This document shows, one piece after another, positions 1 to 4,763 of a DNA stretch of 6,606 bases (position 1 is its first letter; every line of letters begins with the position of its first letter). The notes below the pieces were generated by a model. That model saw nothing but the letters and a program-made list of their open reading frames with translations. It searched no databases and was not told the DNA's origin. The position numbers were made by a program, and so were the translations under genes. The stretch is from Alphaproteobacteria bacterium. GTDB lineage: Bacteria; Pseudomonadota; Alphaproteobacteria; Rickettsiales; UBA8987. The stretch covers positions 1-6,606 of the forward strand of contig JAHFPR010000116.1 in assembly GCA_023269645.1 (NCBI GenBank). Direction: 5' to 3'.

Positions 1-1520
1 GGGTTGCTGGTGTTCTGGCTGCTACCCATGACGATCGCATGGTCAAAGGTTGTGGAGGGACGGTAGCCGACGTAGGCATCGGTGATTGTGCCACTGGAAG
101 TGCCGCCGCCGGAAGTGGTTGTGCCGCTGCTGGAACTGCCGCTGCCGGAAGTCGTCGTACCGCTGCTGGAGCTGGAGGCGACCGTGCCGGGGCGCGGATT
201 GCCCAGTACATCCAGCCCATTCGCGTCATAGAGTGTGCCGTTCTGATTTACGCCGGCGATGTTGAAGCCGTGCGCATCGAAATACGTTCCGTTCCTGTTC
301 AGCCCGTTCTGCTGGAAGCCGCGCGGATTGTAGAGTGTTCCCGTGAGCGCGCTGATGCCGTGGCAATCGAAACCGCGCCCATCGAGCGCGCAGCCAAGCT
401 GGCTTTTATCCACGGAATTGACAGCGGAGGTCACTGCCGCAAGCGGCGTGGTGGAAAGTGTGGACAGGGTTGTACCTGCCGTCGCAGGGAGTATGCCCGA
501 CGAAGCGACCGGGGCATTCGCAAGCGGGGTTGCGGGCGGCAGCGGCGTGGCCGCACCCGCATCTGTCAGTGTGGGGGCGGGGGCTGCCGTATCCGGTTGC
601 ATGGCGGCATCGCCCGGTTTGTCGGAAGGTGTGCTATCATCCTGGCTTTGCGGGGGGAGGGGCGTGCCCGCCGGGGTGTTATCATTCTGGCCTGATGGCG
701 GAGCGGGTTTATTCCTGGCAGCATCAGCATCTTTGTCGTTATTTTTCGTGGCGGGTGTATGCGGCCTGGAGGCGGGAGGATTGCTGCCATCCGTGGTGCT
801 GGAATCGTGGCTGGTATTGAGTTTCTCTTTCATCACGCCCTGATCAGGCACTTGCGTCGCGCCGCCGTTCGTGCCCTTGCCGCCTTCGAGTGTCGAGAGC
901 TTCGCGGCGAGCGAGGGGCTATCCACCCGCACCGGCGGTGTGGGCGGGGTGAAGGCCGTGGCTACGGAAATTGCTGAGCCGGGCTGCGTGGTGGATTGCA
1001 CTACGCCCTTCAGGTTCTTCACCGTCATTTCCATGCCATAAATGAACGTGGCGTTGGTCGCGCCGCTCTCCGGATTCACTTCCACCATCACGATGCCGCC
1101 GCGTATGCCGATGGTGGATACCGGCGTTTTGATTTCCACCGGATCGCGCTTGCTGAGCGCGCCGCCGATAAAGCGGAACACGCCCTTGGTTCCCTCTACC
1201 GTAAGATGACCTGACTTATCTGCCGGGTTGTAGATGAACTCATCAATGGTAAGCGAGGAATTGGGGCCGACCGTCATCGCCGATTTGTCGTTGAACAGCA
1301 ATTGCGCGTTGCCGCTGCCGTCCGTGATGATGCGATCCTTGAAATAGAGCGGATCACCCAGTTTGAGCGGGCGCAGGGCTTGATCCGCATCTGCCGCCTG
1401 CGCGGAAGGATTGGCCGCGCCGATCACGCCGATTTTCCCCGCCGCTTCCGCGCAAACAGGGTGTGGCAGCGCGAAAGTCGCCGCAAGAACAATCAAGGTA
1501 AGCAGGAAACGGTATCGCAT
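1..1520 (-). CDS. Secreted FecR-domain protein with repeat-rich C-terminal region (3' end outside window)
   Basis: The frame is open from an ATG at 1520 to the left edge, giving 506 codons with no stop. Residues 1-24 form a signal peptide: basic start, hydrophobic core, and a likely cut after VCA before E25. Residues about 28-150 match the FecR fold as seen in alphaproteobacterial exported proteins: a Gly/Val-rich start, LKLGDPLYFKDRIITD, NAQLLFNDKSAMTVGPNSSL, DEFIYNP, GVFRFIGG, and TPVSTIGIRGG. Residues about 195-375 are Pro/Ala/Thr/Asp-rich and probably disordered. Residues 376-444 hold a 17-residue repeat block and 449-479 a Ser/Thr/Gly linker. Classical FecR proteins are anti-sigma regulators beside an ECF sigma factor. 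None is visible here and there is no membrane anchor, so a periplasmic or surface binding role is more likely (inference). The start has a GGGAGG ribosome site at 1526-1531, inside the end of the upstream TPR gene, which suggests coupled translation. Confidence 0.88.
   Translation of the reverse strand, partial: MRYRFLLTLIVLAATFALPHPVCAEAAGKIGVIGAANPSAQAADADQALRPLKLGDPLYFKDRIITDGSGNAQLLFNDKSAMTVGPNSSLTIDEFIYNPADKSGHLTVEGTKGVFRFIGGALSKRDPVEIKTPVSTIGIRGGIVMVEVNPESGATNATFIYGMEMTVKNLKGVVQSTTQPGSAISVATAFTPPTPPVRVDSPSLAAKLSTLEGGKGTNGGATQVPDQGVMKEKLNTSHDSSTTDGSNPPASRPHTPATKNNDKDADAARNKPAPPSGQNDNTPAGTPLPPQSQDDSTPSDKPGDAAMQPDTAAPAPTLTDAGAATPLPPATPLANAPVASSGILPATAGTTLSTLSTTPLAAVTSAVNSVDKSQLGCALDGRGFDCHGISALTGTLYNPRGFQQNGLNRNGTYFDAHGFNIAGVNQNGTLYDANGLDVLGNPRPGTVASSSSSGTTTSGSGSSSSGTTTSGGGTSSGTITDAYVGYRPSTTFDHAIVMGSSQNTSN
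87..170 (-). repeat. 36-bp tandem repeat coding a Ser/Thr/Gly linker
   Basis: On the coding strand a 36-bp (12-codon) unit reading SSSGTTTSG(S/G)G(S/T) occurs at 170-135, again at 134-99, and then in a partial third copy at 98-87. The copies differ mainly at wobble positions and at one Ser/Gly codon. It encodes a flexible linker inside the FecR-domain protein, between the 17-residue repeat block and the sequence continuing past the left edge. Such units readily change copy number by slippage. Confidence 0.8.
189..395 (-). repeat. Four consecutive 17-18-residue protein repeats in the FecR-domain protein
   Basis: Residues 376-444 of the FecR-domain protein divide into GCALDGRGFDCHGISALT (395-342, degenerate), GTLYNPRGFQQNGLNRN (341-291), GTYFDAHGFNIAGVNQN (290-240) and GTLYDANGLDVLGNPRP (239-189). 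The shared pattern is G-T-x-(Y/F)-x-x-x-G-(F/L)-x-x-x-G-x-N-x-(N/P), with conserved Gly, aromatic and Asn positions. The regular spacing suggests a repetitive beta or turn-rich module. I do not recognise a named family for it with certainty. The first copy carries two Cys (C377, C386) that could form a disulfide in the periplasm. Confidence 0.8.
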
Positions 1521-1521
1521 A

Positions 1522-1956
1522 TCAGCCTCCCGCCTTTTCGAGTTTCGCCAGATAGTCATCCGCCTGCTGCGTAATATCGTTCGTTGCACCTGCAGCTTTG
1601 GCGGCGGTAAAATATTCCCGCGCCACATCGTAGGAGTGGAGGTTGTAATAGAGGACACCCAGCTCCAGCTTCACATCATGAAGTTTGGGGTTGAAAAAAA
1701 GAATGCGCTCCAGTGCCGGAATCGCTGCTTCGTAATTCTGCATGGCGATGGCGAGGTTGGCATAATGCATGGTGGCATCCACGTCGCCGGGGTCGCGCAT
1801 CATTTGCTGGAATGCGGTTTCAAACGCCTGCTGCGTCGTCGGAGTTTCGGTTGCGCCCGCACTTGTTGCAAGGCACAGGCTTGCGGCGAATATCGCCATC
1901 GGGAGCAAATAATTTCTGCCGCTTCCCGCGTGGATTTTTCTGGCACTTCCCCTCAT
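1522..1956 (-). CDS. Small exported TPR protein
   Basis: This 144-residue protein begins with a basic stretch (RKIHAGSGR) and a hydrophobic core (LLPMAIFAASLCLATSAGA), a signal peptide probably cut near residue 35. The rest is helical, with two tetratricopeptide-like units at about 59-92 (HYANLAIAMQNYEAAIPALERILFFNP) and 93-126 (LGVLYYNLHSYDVAREYFTAAKAAG). TPR units act as protein-docking scaffolds, so it probably works in the periplasm. It lies just upstream of the FecR-domain gene: its TGA at 1522-1524 is separated from the next ATG by one base. I infer that the two proteins act together, and pairs of this kind are familiar in alphaproteobacteria. The ATG at 1956 is preferred to the internal Met20 because it keeps the positively charged start of the signal peptide. 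An AGGA lies about ten bases upstream. Confidence 0.85.
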   Translation of the reverse strand: MRGSARKIHAGSGRNYLLPMAIFAASLCLATSAGATETPTTQQAFETAFQQMMRDPGDVDATMHYANLAIAMQNYEAAIPALERILFFNPKLHDVKLELGVLYYNLHSYDVAREYFTAAKAAGATNDITQQADDYLAKLEKAGG

Positions 1957-2000
1957 AACTTGTTATCCTGTCGTTACAATACACTACCCCAATAGCGTGA

Positions 2001-2029
2001 AGTATAGCGTAAAATGGTGCGGGGCGCAA
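2001..2029 (-). promoter_or_regulatory. Candidate promoter of the TPR-FecR operon
   Basis: On the minus strand TTGCGC (2029-2024) is followed after exactly 17 bases by TATACT (2006-2001). The -10 box matches the housekeeping consensus at five of six positions, but the -35 box matches only its TTG. Transcription would begin near 1994, giving a leader of about 38 bases before the ATG at 1956. The prediction comes from spacing and box match only. Confidence 0.45.
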
Positions 2030-2100
2030 ATGATTTAATATAGAATTAATTTTAGGGAAAATAAAACCATTGCGGCAGGAAGGAAAATCAATAAAGTGGT

Positions 2101-2117
2101 GTAAACTATAAGTTTAC
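2101..2117. promoter_or_regulatory. Perfect 7-3-7 inverted repeat, possible operator
   Basis: GTAAACT, ATA, AGTTTAC forms an exact inverted repeat of two 7-base arms around a 3-base centre. It lies 52 bases before the start of the cyclic-nucleotide-binding gene and about 107 bases upstream of the proposed start point of the divergent operon. Its dyad shape and place in a divergent spacer suggest a regulator site. It does not resemble the CRP/FNR box. The rest of the spacer (1957-2169) is AT-rich, and I found no convincing plus-strand promoter in it. Confidence 0.4.
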
Positions 2118-2169
2118 TATGGCATAAGTTATCATGGCAAAAATCTGAATGGGGGTTCAAGGAGAGGCG

Positions 2170-2646
2170 ATGAAGGACATAACCGCAGTGCATTTCAAGG
2201 CAGGGGACGTTATTTTCCGGGAAGGCGACCGTCCCGGCGGCGTTTATCTCATCAATCAGGGCGCGGTTGAAATCACCAAGGATAAGGCCGGAGAAAAAAT
2301 CACCCTCGCCACGCTGGGCTGGAACAGTATTTTCGGCGAAATGGCACTGATTGATAAAAAACCGCGCTCCGCTACCGCCACCGCCCTCAAGGATACCTGG
2401 TGCTATCTGGTGGACGAGCAATCCTTCCAGAAAAAAATTGATGAGCTTGATCCCTTCATGCGCGGCATCTGCCGGGTGCTGGTGCAGATCGCGCGCAACA
2501 TGACGGAAAAATATCCGGCGGAAATGGAGGAAGTGGTGAGTTCCGTTCCGCCGCAAATAGCAATGGATGAAAGCAGCCCGGTGGATGCGCAGGGCAGGCC
2601 GATGAAGCGTTCCACGCTGCCGATGGTGGATGACGAAAAGAAATAA
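2170..2646 (+). CDS. Stand-alone cyclic-nucleotide-binding domain protein
   Basis: This 158-residue protein is essentially one cyclic-nucleotide-binding (CAP-type) beta-roll. Residues 8-35 (FKAGDVIFREGDRPGGVYLINQG) form the entry strands and 55-69 (FGEMALIDKKPRSAT) the phosphate-binding cassette. The cassette keeps the Gly-Glu pair and the Arg-x-Ala signature that contact the cyclic phosphate, so ligand binding is plausible. Residues about 85-118 are the C-terminal helices, and the tail from 119 is Pro/Ser/acid-rich. There is no helix-turn-helix and no kinase or channel domain, so it would act through a partner protein in the cytoplasm (inference). The start at 2170 is chosen because AAGGAG lies at 2159-2164, five bases upstream. 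The ATG at 2149 in the same frame has no ribosome site. The gene is divergent from the TPR-FecR operon and convergent with the unknown trio. Confidence 0.88.
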   Translation: MKDITAVHFKAGDVIFREGDRPGGVYLINQGAVEITKDKAGEKITLATLGWNSIFGEMALIDKKPRSATATALKDTWCYLVDEQSFQKKIDELDPFMRGICRVLVQIARNMTEKYPAEMEEVVSSVPPQIAMDESSPVDAQGRPMKRSTLPMVDDEKK

Positions 2647-2653
2647 GTTCCCC

Positions 2654-2737
2654 CTGTCATTCCTGCGAAGGCAGGAATCCATCTTGCAACAAGAGAGTAT
2701 GTGGATAGATGGATTCCAGCTTTCGCTGGAATGACGG
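2654..2737. repeat. Palindromic dispersed-type intergenic repeat with two hairpin arms
   Basis: Arms at 2654-2684 and 2707-2737 are inverted copies, identical at 27 of 31 positions, around a 22-base centre. Each arm contains its own perfect 8-bp stem: ATTCCTGC/GCAGGAAT with loop GAAG on the left, and ATTCCAGC/GCTGGAAT with loop TTTC on the right. The core GTCATTCC...GGAATCCA belongs to a palindromic intergenic repeat type that I recognise from many proteobacterial genomes. The element fills the convergent gap: it starts 7 bases after the stop of the cyclic-nucleotide-binding gene and touches the TAA of the minus-strand gene. No U-run follows the hairpins, so a classical intrinsic terminator is unlikely, though it could block or stabilise 3' ends. 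Confidence 0.85.
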
Positions 2738-3010
2738 TTAAGGATGGGCGAAGTTGTATTTCTGCTCCATATGCTGTTTGACCATCACCGAAGGTTCCTG
2801 CCCGAAACCCGCCATCAGCACTTCACCGAGATCGAGCAGGTTCATGCGCTGCCCCGCGCGCTGGTAATCGCTCACCTTGTTCAGCCCCGCGCGCGTGACG
2901 CGGATATACACGAAGCATTCGCGGTCGTTCGTATCCCGACCCTGCGTGAACAGGATGCCGTCTTTCGATTGAAGCTGCAGTTTCTGCAGATGGCTTAAAT
3001 GGATGGCCAT
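2738..3010 (-). CDS. Unrecognised 90-residue protein
   Basis: I do not recognise a family. From the ATG at 3010 the product is a soluble, mixed-charge protein with no signal peptide or membrane segment. Notable stretches are the strand-like RECFVYIRVTRAGLNKVSDYQRAG (30-53) and the helical MNLLDLGEVLMAGFGQEPSVMVKQHMEQKYNF (56-87). It looks like a compact folded domain, unlike the disordered first gene of the operon. An AGGG near 3020, overlapping the stop of the 41-residue gene, gives a modest ribosome site about nine bases upstream. Earlier in-frame starts (TTG at 3058, ATG at 3046) lack a ribosome site and would add residues inside the upstream gene. It is the last gene of the trio, and its TAA touches the palindromic repeat. 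Confidence 0.7.
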   Translation of the reverse strand: MAIHLSHLQKLQLQSKDGILFTQGRDTNDRECFVYIRVTRAGLNKVSDYQRAGQRMNLLDLGEVLMAGFGQEPSVMVKQHMEQKYNFAHP

Positions 3011-3020
3011 TGTGCGAACC

Positions 3021-3146
3021 CTAGCGGCGGTGGCCTGGGCCATCATGCCCGCGTTCAATGGTGGCGATCAATTGCGCCGTATCTATCTGGAAGCTGCTGA
3101 GATCAAGTTCCGGTGGGATGGTCAGGGTGTTTTCTATCTCGCCCAT
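3021..3146 (-). CDS. Unrecognised 41-residue small protein
   Basis: The ATG at 3146 opens a 41-codon frame: MGEIENTLTIPPELDLSSFQ, then IDTAQLIATIERGHDGPGHRR, then TAG. It is short, but a strong AAAGGAG lies at 3154-3160, seven bases upstream, better than the site of either neighbour. Its start overlaps the end of the 179-residue gene by 13 bases, and its stop lies ten bases before the next ATG. This spacing is typical of translational coupling in an operon. The composition is acidic at the N terminus and basic at the C terminus, with no signal peptide. No function can be assigned. It could serve as a short subunit of the 90-residue protein (inference only). Confidence 0.65.
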   Translation of the reverse strand: MGEIENTLTIPPELDLSSFQIDTAQLIATIERGHDGPGHRR

Positions 3147-3673
3147 TCTGAAGCTCCTTTGGTTGATGCTGTGGTTATCCTGGGTGTTGCTTTGGGTGTA
3201 ACCGGGCCGGGGTTGCTTGTAGTATCGTCGAACACGCGGTCAAGACTATTGGGGGCAATCGCCGCTGGCTCCGCTGGTTTCTGCATCTTATCGAAGATGC
3301 CGTCAAGACTGTCAGGGTCAGGTATTTTGTCCAGATGTTCCGCCGCAATCCCCCGTGGAATTCCTGCGGCAAGTGCCTTGGAAAAATCTTGCGAAGCGGG
3401 TGCTGGGGAGGATGTGGTATCCAGCTCTTGCAGCGGCGCGGCAGCAGCAGGCGCAGCAGCATCTTCCGGGGCGAATGTCTGGGATAGTGCGATTCCCGGC
3501 TCCTGCGGCGGCATAACACCGCCCTCTCCAGGAGGAGCAATGCCGACAAGGGTATCCTGCTTTTTGCGATAGGGCGGAAGCTCGGCAATCTCCGGCGCAG
3601 TGTTGAGGGCTGTCCGCAGTGCTGCAAGATCAAGCGGCGTAATTTCAGTCTGTTCGTTCATTTTGTCTGTCAT
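3134..3673 (-). CDS. Unrecognised 179-residue Pro/Ala-rich protein
   Basis: No family is recognised. Residues 1-40 look helical and ordered (DLAALRTALNTAPEIAELPPYRKK). Residues 41-95 are Pro/Ala/Gly-rich and probably disordered. Residues about 97-151 contain a short duplicated motif, DSLDGIFDKM at 121-130 and NSLDRVFDDT at 142-151, that could be two copies of a binding helix. The tail is Pro/Thr-rich. There is no signal peptide or membrane segment. It is the first gene of a trio with the 41- and 90-residue genes, and its last codons contain the ribosome site of the 41-residue gene. No Shine-Dalgarno precedes the ATG at 3673, but an extended -10 box lies just upstream, so it may be translated from a leaderless message. 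Met5 at 3661 is an alternative start. Confidence 0.68.
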   Translation of the reverse strand: MTDKMNEQTEITPLDLAALRTALNTAPEIAELPPYRKKQDTLVGIAPPGEGGVMPPQEPGIALSQTFAPEDAAAPAAAAPLQELDTTSSPAPASQDFSKALAAGIPRGIAAEHLDKIPDPDSLDGIFDKMQKPAEPAAIAPNSLDRVFDDTTSNPGPVTPKATPRITTASTKGASEWAR

Positions 3674-3679
3674 AAGAGC

Positions 3680-3688
3680 AGTATATCA
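3680..3688 (-). promoter_or_regulatory. Candidate extended -10 promoter of the 179/41/90 operon
   Basis: On the minus strand TGATATACT is an extended -10 element (TG, one base, then TATACT, five of six to consensus). Only six bases separate the box from the ATG, so the usual start point would fall on the A of the start codon. No good -35 box sits at 17 bases, which extended -10 promoters can tolerate. This rests on motif match alone. Confidence 0.4.
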
Positions 3689-3731
3689 CGTTATTCATTA
3701 ACAAAACGTAAAGGAACACAAAAAACTTGCC

Positions 3732-3758
3732 ATGAGGCTGCATCTGACGCAAGAATAG
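3732..3758 (+). other. In-frame eight-codon upstream reading frame
   Basis: ATG at 3732 begins MRLHLTQE and stops at TAG 3756-3758, in the same frame as the membrane protein that starts at 3762 and separated from it by one GGA codon. There is no ribosome site at usual distance before it: AAAGGA lies about 17 bases upstream. It may be chance, or a short leader whose termination feeds re-initiation at 3762. Confidence 0.2.
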
Positions 3759-3761
3759 GGA

Positions 3762-4271
3762 ATGCGTTATATCGGGATCATACTGTTTGCGTTGCTGATT
3801 GCGCCGCCAGCTCAGGCGTTTAACACGTTTCAGCTTATGGATCCGGCATTCCAGCAATTCGTGCTGGTGAAGATTCCGCTGGGCGTGACGCTCGGCATGG
3901 GCGTGGCGGATGCCTTGCTGCTCCACTTCATCCTCCGGTCGGGGCATCTGCATTTCCGCCGGATGCTGTGGCTGATGCTGCGTGCGAACCTGGTGGCCAT
4001 CCTCGTCAATATCGCGCTGCTCGCCCTGATAATGTTCGCCGCCACTGGTGAGATGCTCTCCTCCCAATATATGCTCACCATCCTGTTTGCGGTGGGGTAT
4101 TTCGCGTGTGCCTTCGCGGGGCTGGCATGGTGGAAAAAAGTGAAGGTGTTGCAGAAGGAAATCGCTCAGGGCAGGCGGCTTGCGAAGGCGATACTGGCCA
4201 TCACCACCCTGGCGGGATACGGCACGCTTTACTGGATTATCTATCAGAAGATGTTTGCGTATCCGGGATAG
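3762..4271 (+). CDS. Unrecognised inner-membrane protein with signal peptide and about four membrane helices
   Basis: This 169-residue product begins with a textbook signal peptide (MRYIGIILFALLIAPPAQA, likely cut before F20). Hydrophobic segments follow at about 36-58, 68-93, 104-124 and 141-161. Basic loops (FRR at 65-67, KKVKVLQKEIAQGRR at 125-139) probably face the cytoplasm. No catalytic or transport motif is visible and I do not recognise the family. The signal peptide fixes the start at 3762, and an in-frame TAG lies two codons before it. The ribosome site is poor: only AGGG sits upstream, almost touching the ATG, so expression may be weak or depend on re-initiation. The gene is divergent from the unknown trio across an 88-base AT-rich spacer, and its TAG lies 3 bases from the stop of the convergent rppH. 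Confidence 0.8.
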   Translation: MRYIGIILFALLIAPPAQAFNTFQLMDPAFQQFVLVKIPLGVTLGMGVADALLLHFILRSGHLHFRRMLWLMLRANLVAILVNIALLALIMFAATGEMLSSQYMLTILFAVGYFACAFAGLAWWKKVKVLQKEIAQGRRLAKAILAITTLAGYGTLYWIIYQKMFAYPG

Positions 4272-4274
4272 GCA

Positions 4275-4763
4275 CTACTCCCCGATCACTTCTTTGAATT
4301 CCTCCAGCAGCTCCTTATACATGGCGCGCTTGAAGGGTACGATGATGTGGGGCAATTCCTGCGGGGAAGCCCACCGCCAGGTGAGGAATTCCGGTTCCTC
4401 GGTTTCCAGGTTGATGTCGCTGTCCTTCCCCAGGAAACGCGCGGCAAACCATTTCTGTCGCTGGCCTCGGTATTTCCCGTTCCATATCTGCCCGATGAGC
4501 TTATCCGGCAGATCGTATTGCAGCCAGCGATCACATTCGGCCAATACCTCGATATTGTTCGTGCCGATTTCCTCTTTCAGCTCCCGCATCAGCGCGGCTT
4601 TTGGTTCTTCGCCCTTATCAATGCCGCCCTGCGGCATCTGCCACGCTTCCGCCCGCGTATCAATGCGCTGCGCCACGAACACCTCGTTGCGCTTGTTCAG
4701 CAGCATCACGCCGACGCAGGGGCGATAGGGCAGTGCCGCGCGATCAGGGGGGGTGGGGGGCAT
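4275..4763 (-). CDS. rppH: RNA pyrophosphohydrolase, Nudix family
   Basis: This 162-residue cytoplasmic enzyme belongs to the family that converts 5'-triphosphate mRNA ends to monophosphate, which opens the message to RNase E-type decay. Residues 13-22 (YRPCVGVMLL) begin the fold. The Nudix box at 46-68 is complete: G46, E52, then R60-E61-L62, E64-E65 and G67. E61, E64 and E65 are the metal-binding positions of the family. KYRGQRQKWFAARF at 97-110 is a family hallmark that separates RppH from other Nudix enzymes, and the length is normal. The start at 4763 is preferred because GAGGAAGG lies at 4766-4773, directly upstream. A longer in-frame start at 4913 would add 50 unconserved residues inside the upstream gene. 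It overlaps the deacetylase-like gene by 20 bases and is the last gene of the ctpA operon. Alphaproteobacterial members have been called invasion-associated protein A in some pathogens. Confidence 0.95.
   Translation of the reverse strand: MPPTPPDRAALPYRPCVGVMLLNKRNEVFVAQRIDTRAEAWQMPQGGIDKGEEPKAALMRELKEEIGTNNIEVLAECDRWLQYDLPDKLIGQIWNGKYRGQRQKWFAARFLGKDSDINLETEEPEFLTWRWASPQELPHIIVPFKRAMYKELLEEFKEVIGE

Noticed and set aside
39..695. Plus-strand frame coding a Gly/Arg/Ala/Cys-rich protein
   Set aside because: It is antisense to the FecR-domain gene, and its repeats only mirror the real linker and repeat block.
1411..1995. Plus-strand frame opposite the TPR gene
   Set aside because: It covers both the signal-peptide region of the FecR gene and the whole TPR gene in antisense, and the product is Arg/His/Cys-rich.
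2070..2096. Possible plus-strand promoter TTGCGG with ATAAAG
   Set aside because: The spacer is only 15 bases and the -10 match is poor, so no promoter is called for the cyclic-nucleotide-binding gene.
2035..2682. Minus-strand frame of 215 codons opposite the cyclic-nucleotide-binding gene
   Set aside because: It begins inside the palindromic repeat and runs antisense through a clear domain gene. It has no ribosome site and a His/Arg-rich composition.
2653..2738. CRISPR-like or rho-independent terminator reading of the palindromic repeat
   Set aside because: There are only two arms, in inverted and not direct orientation, with no spacers, and no U-run follows the stems.
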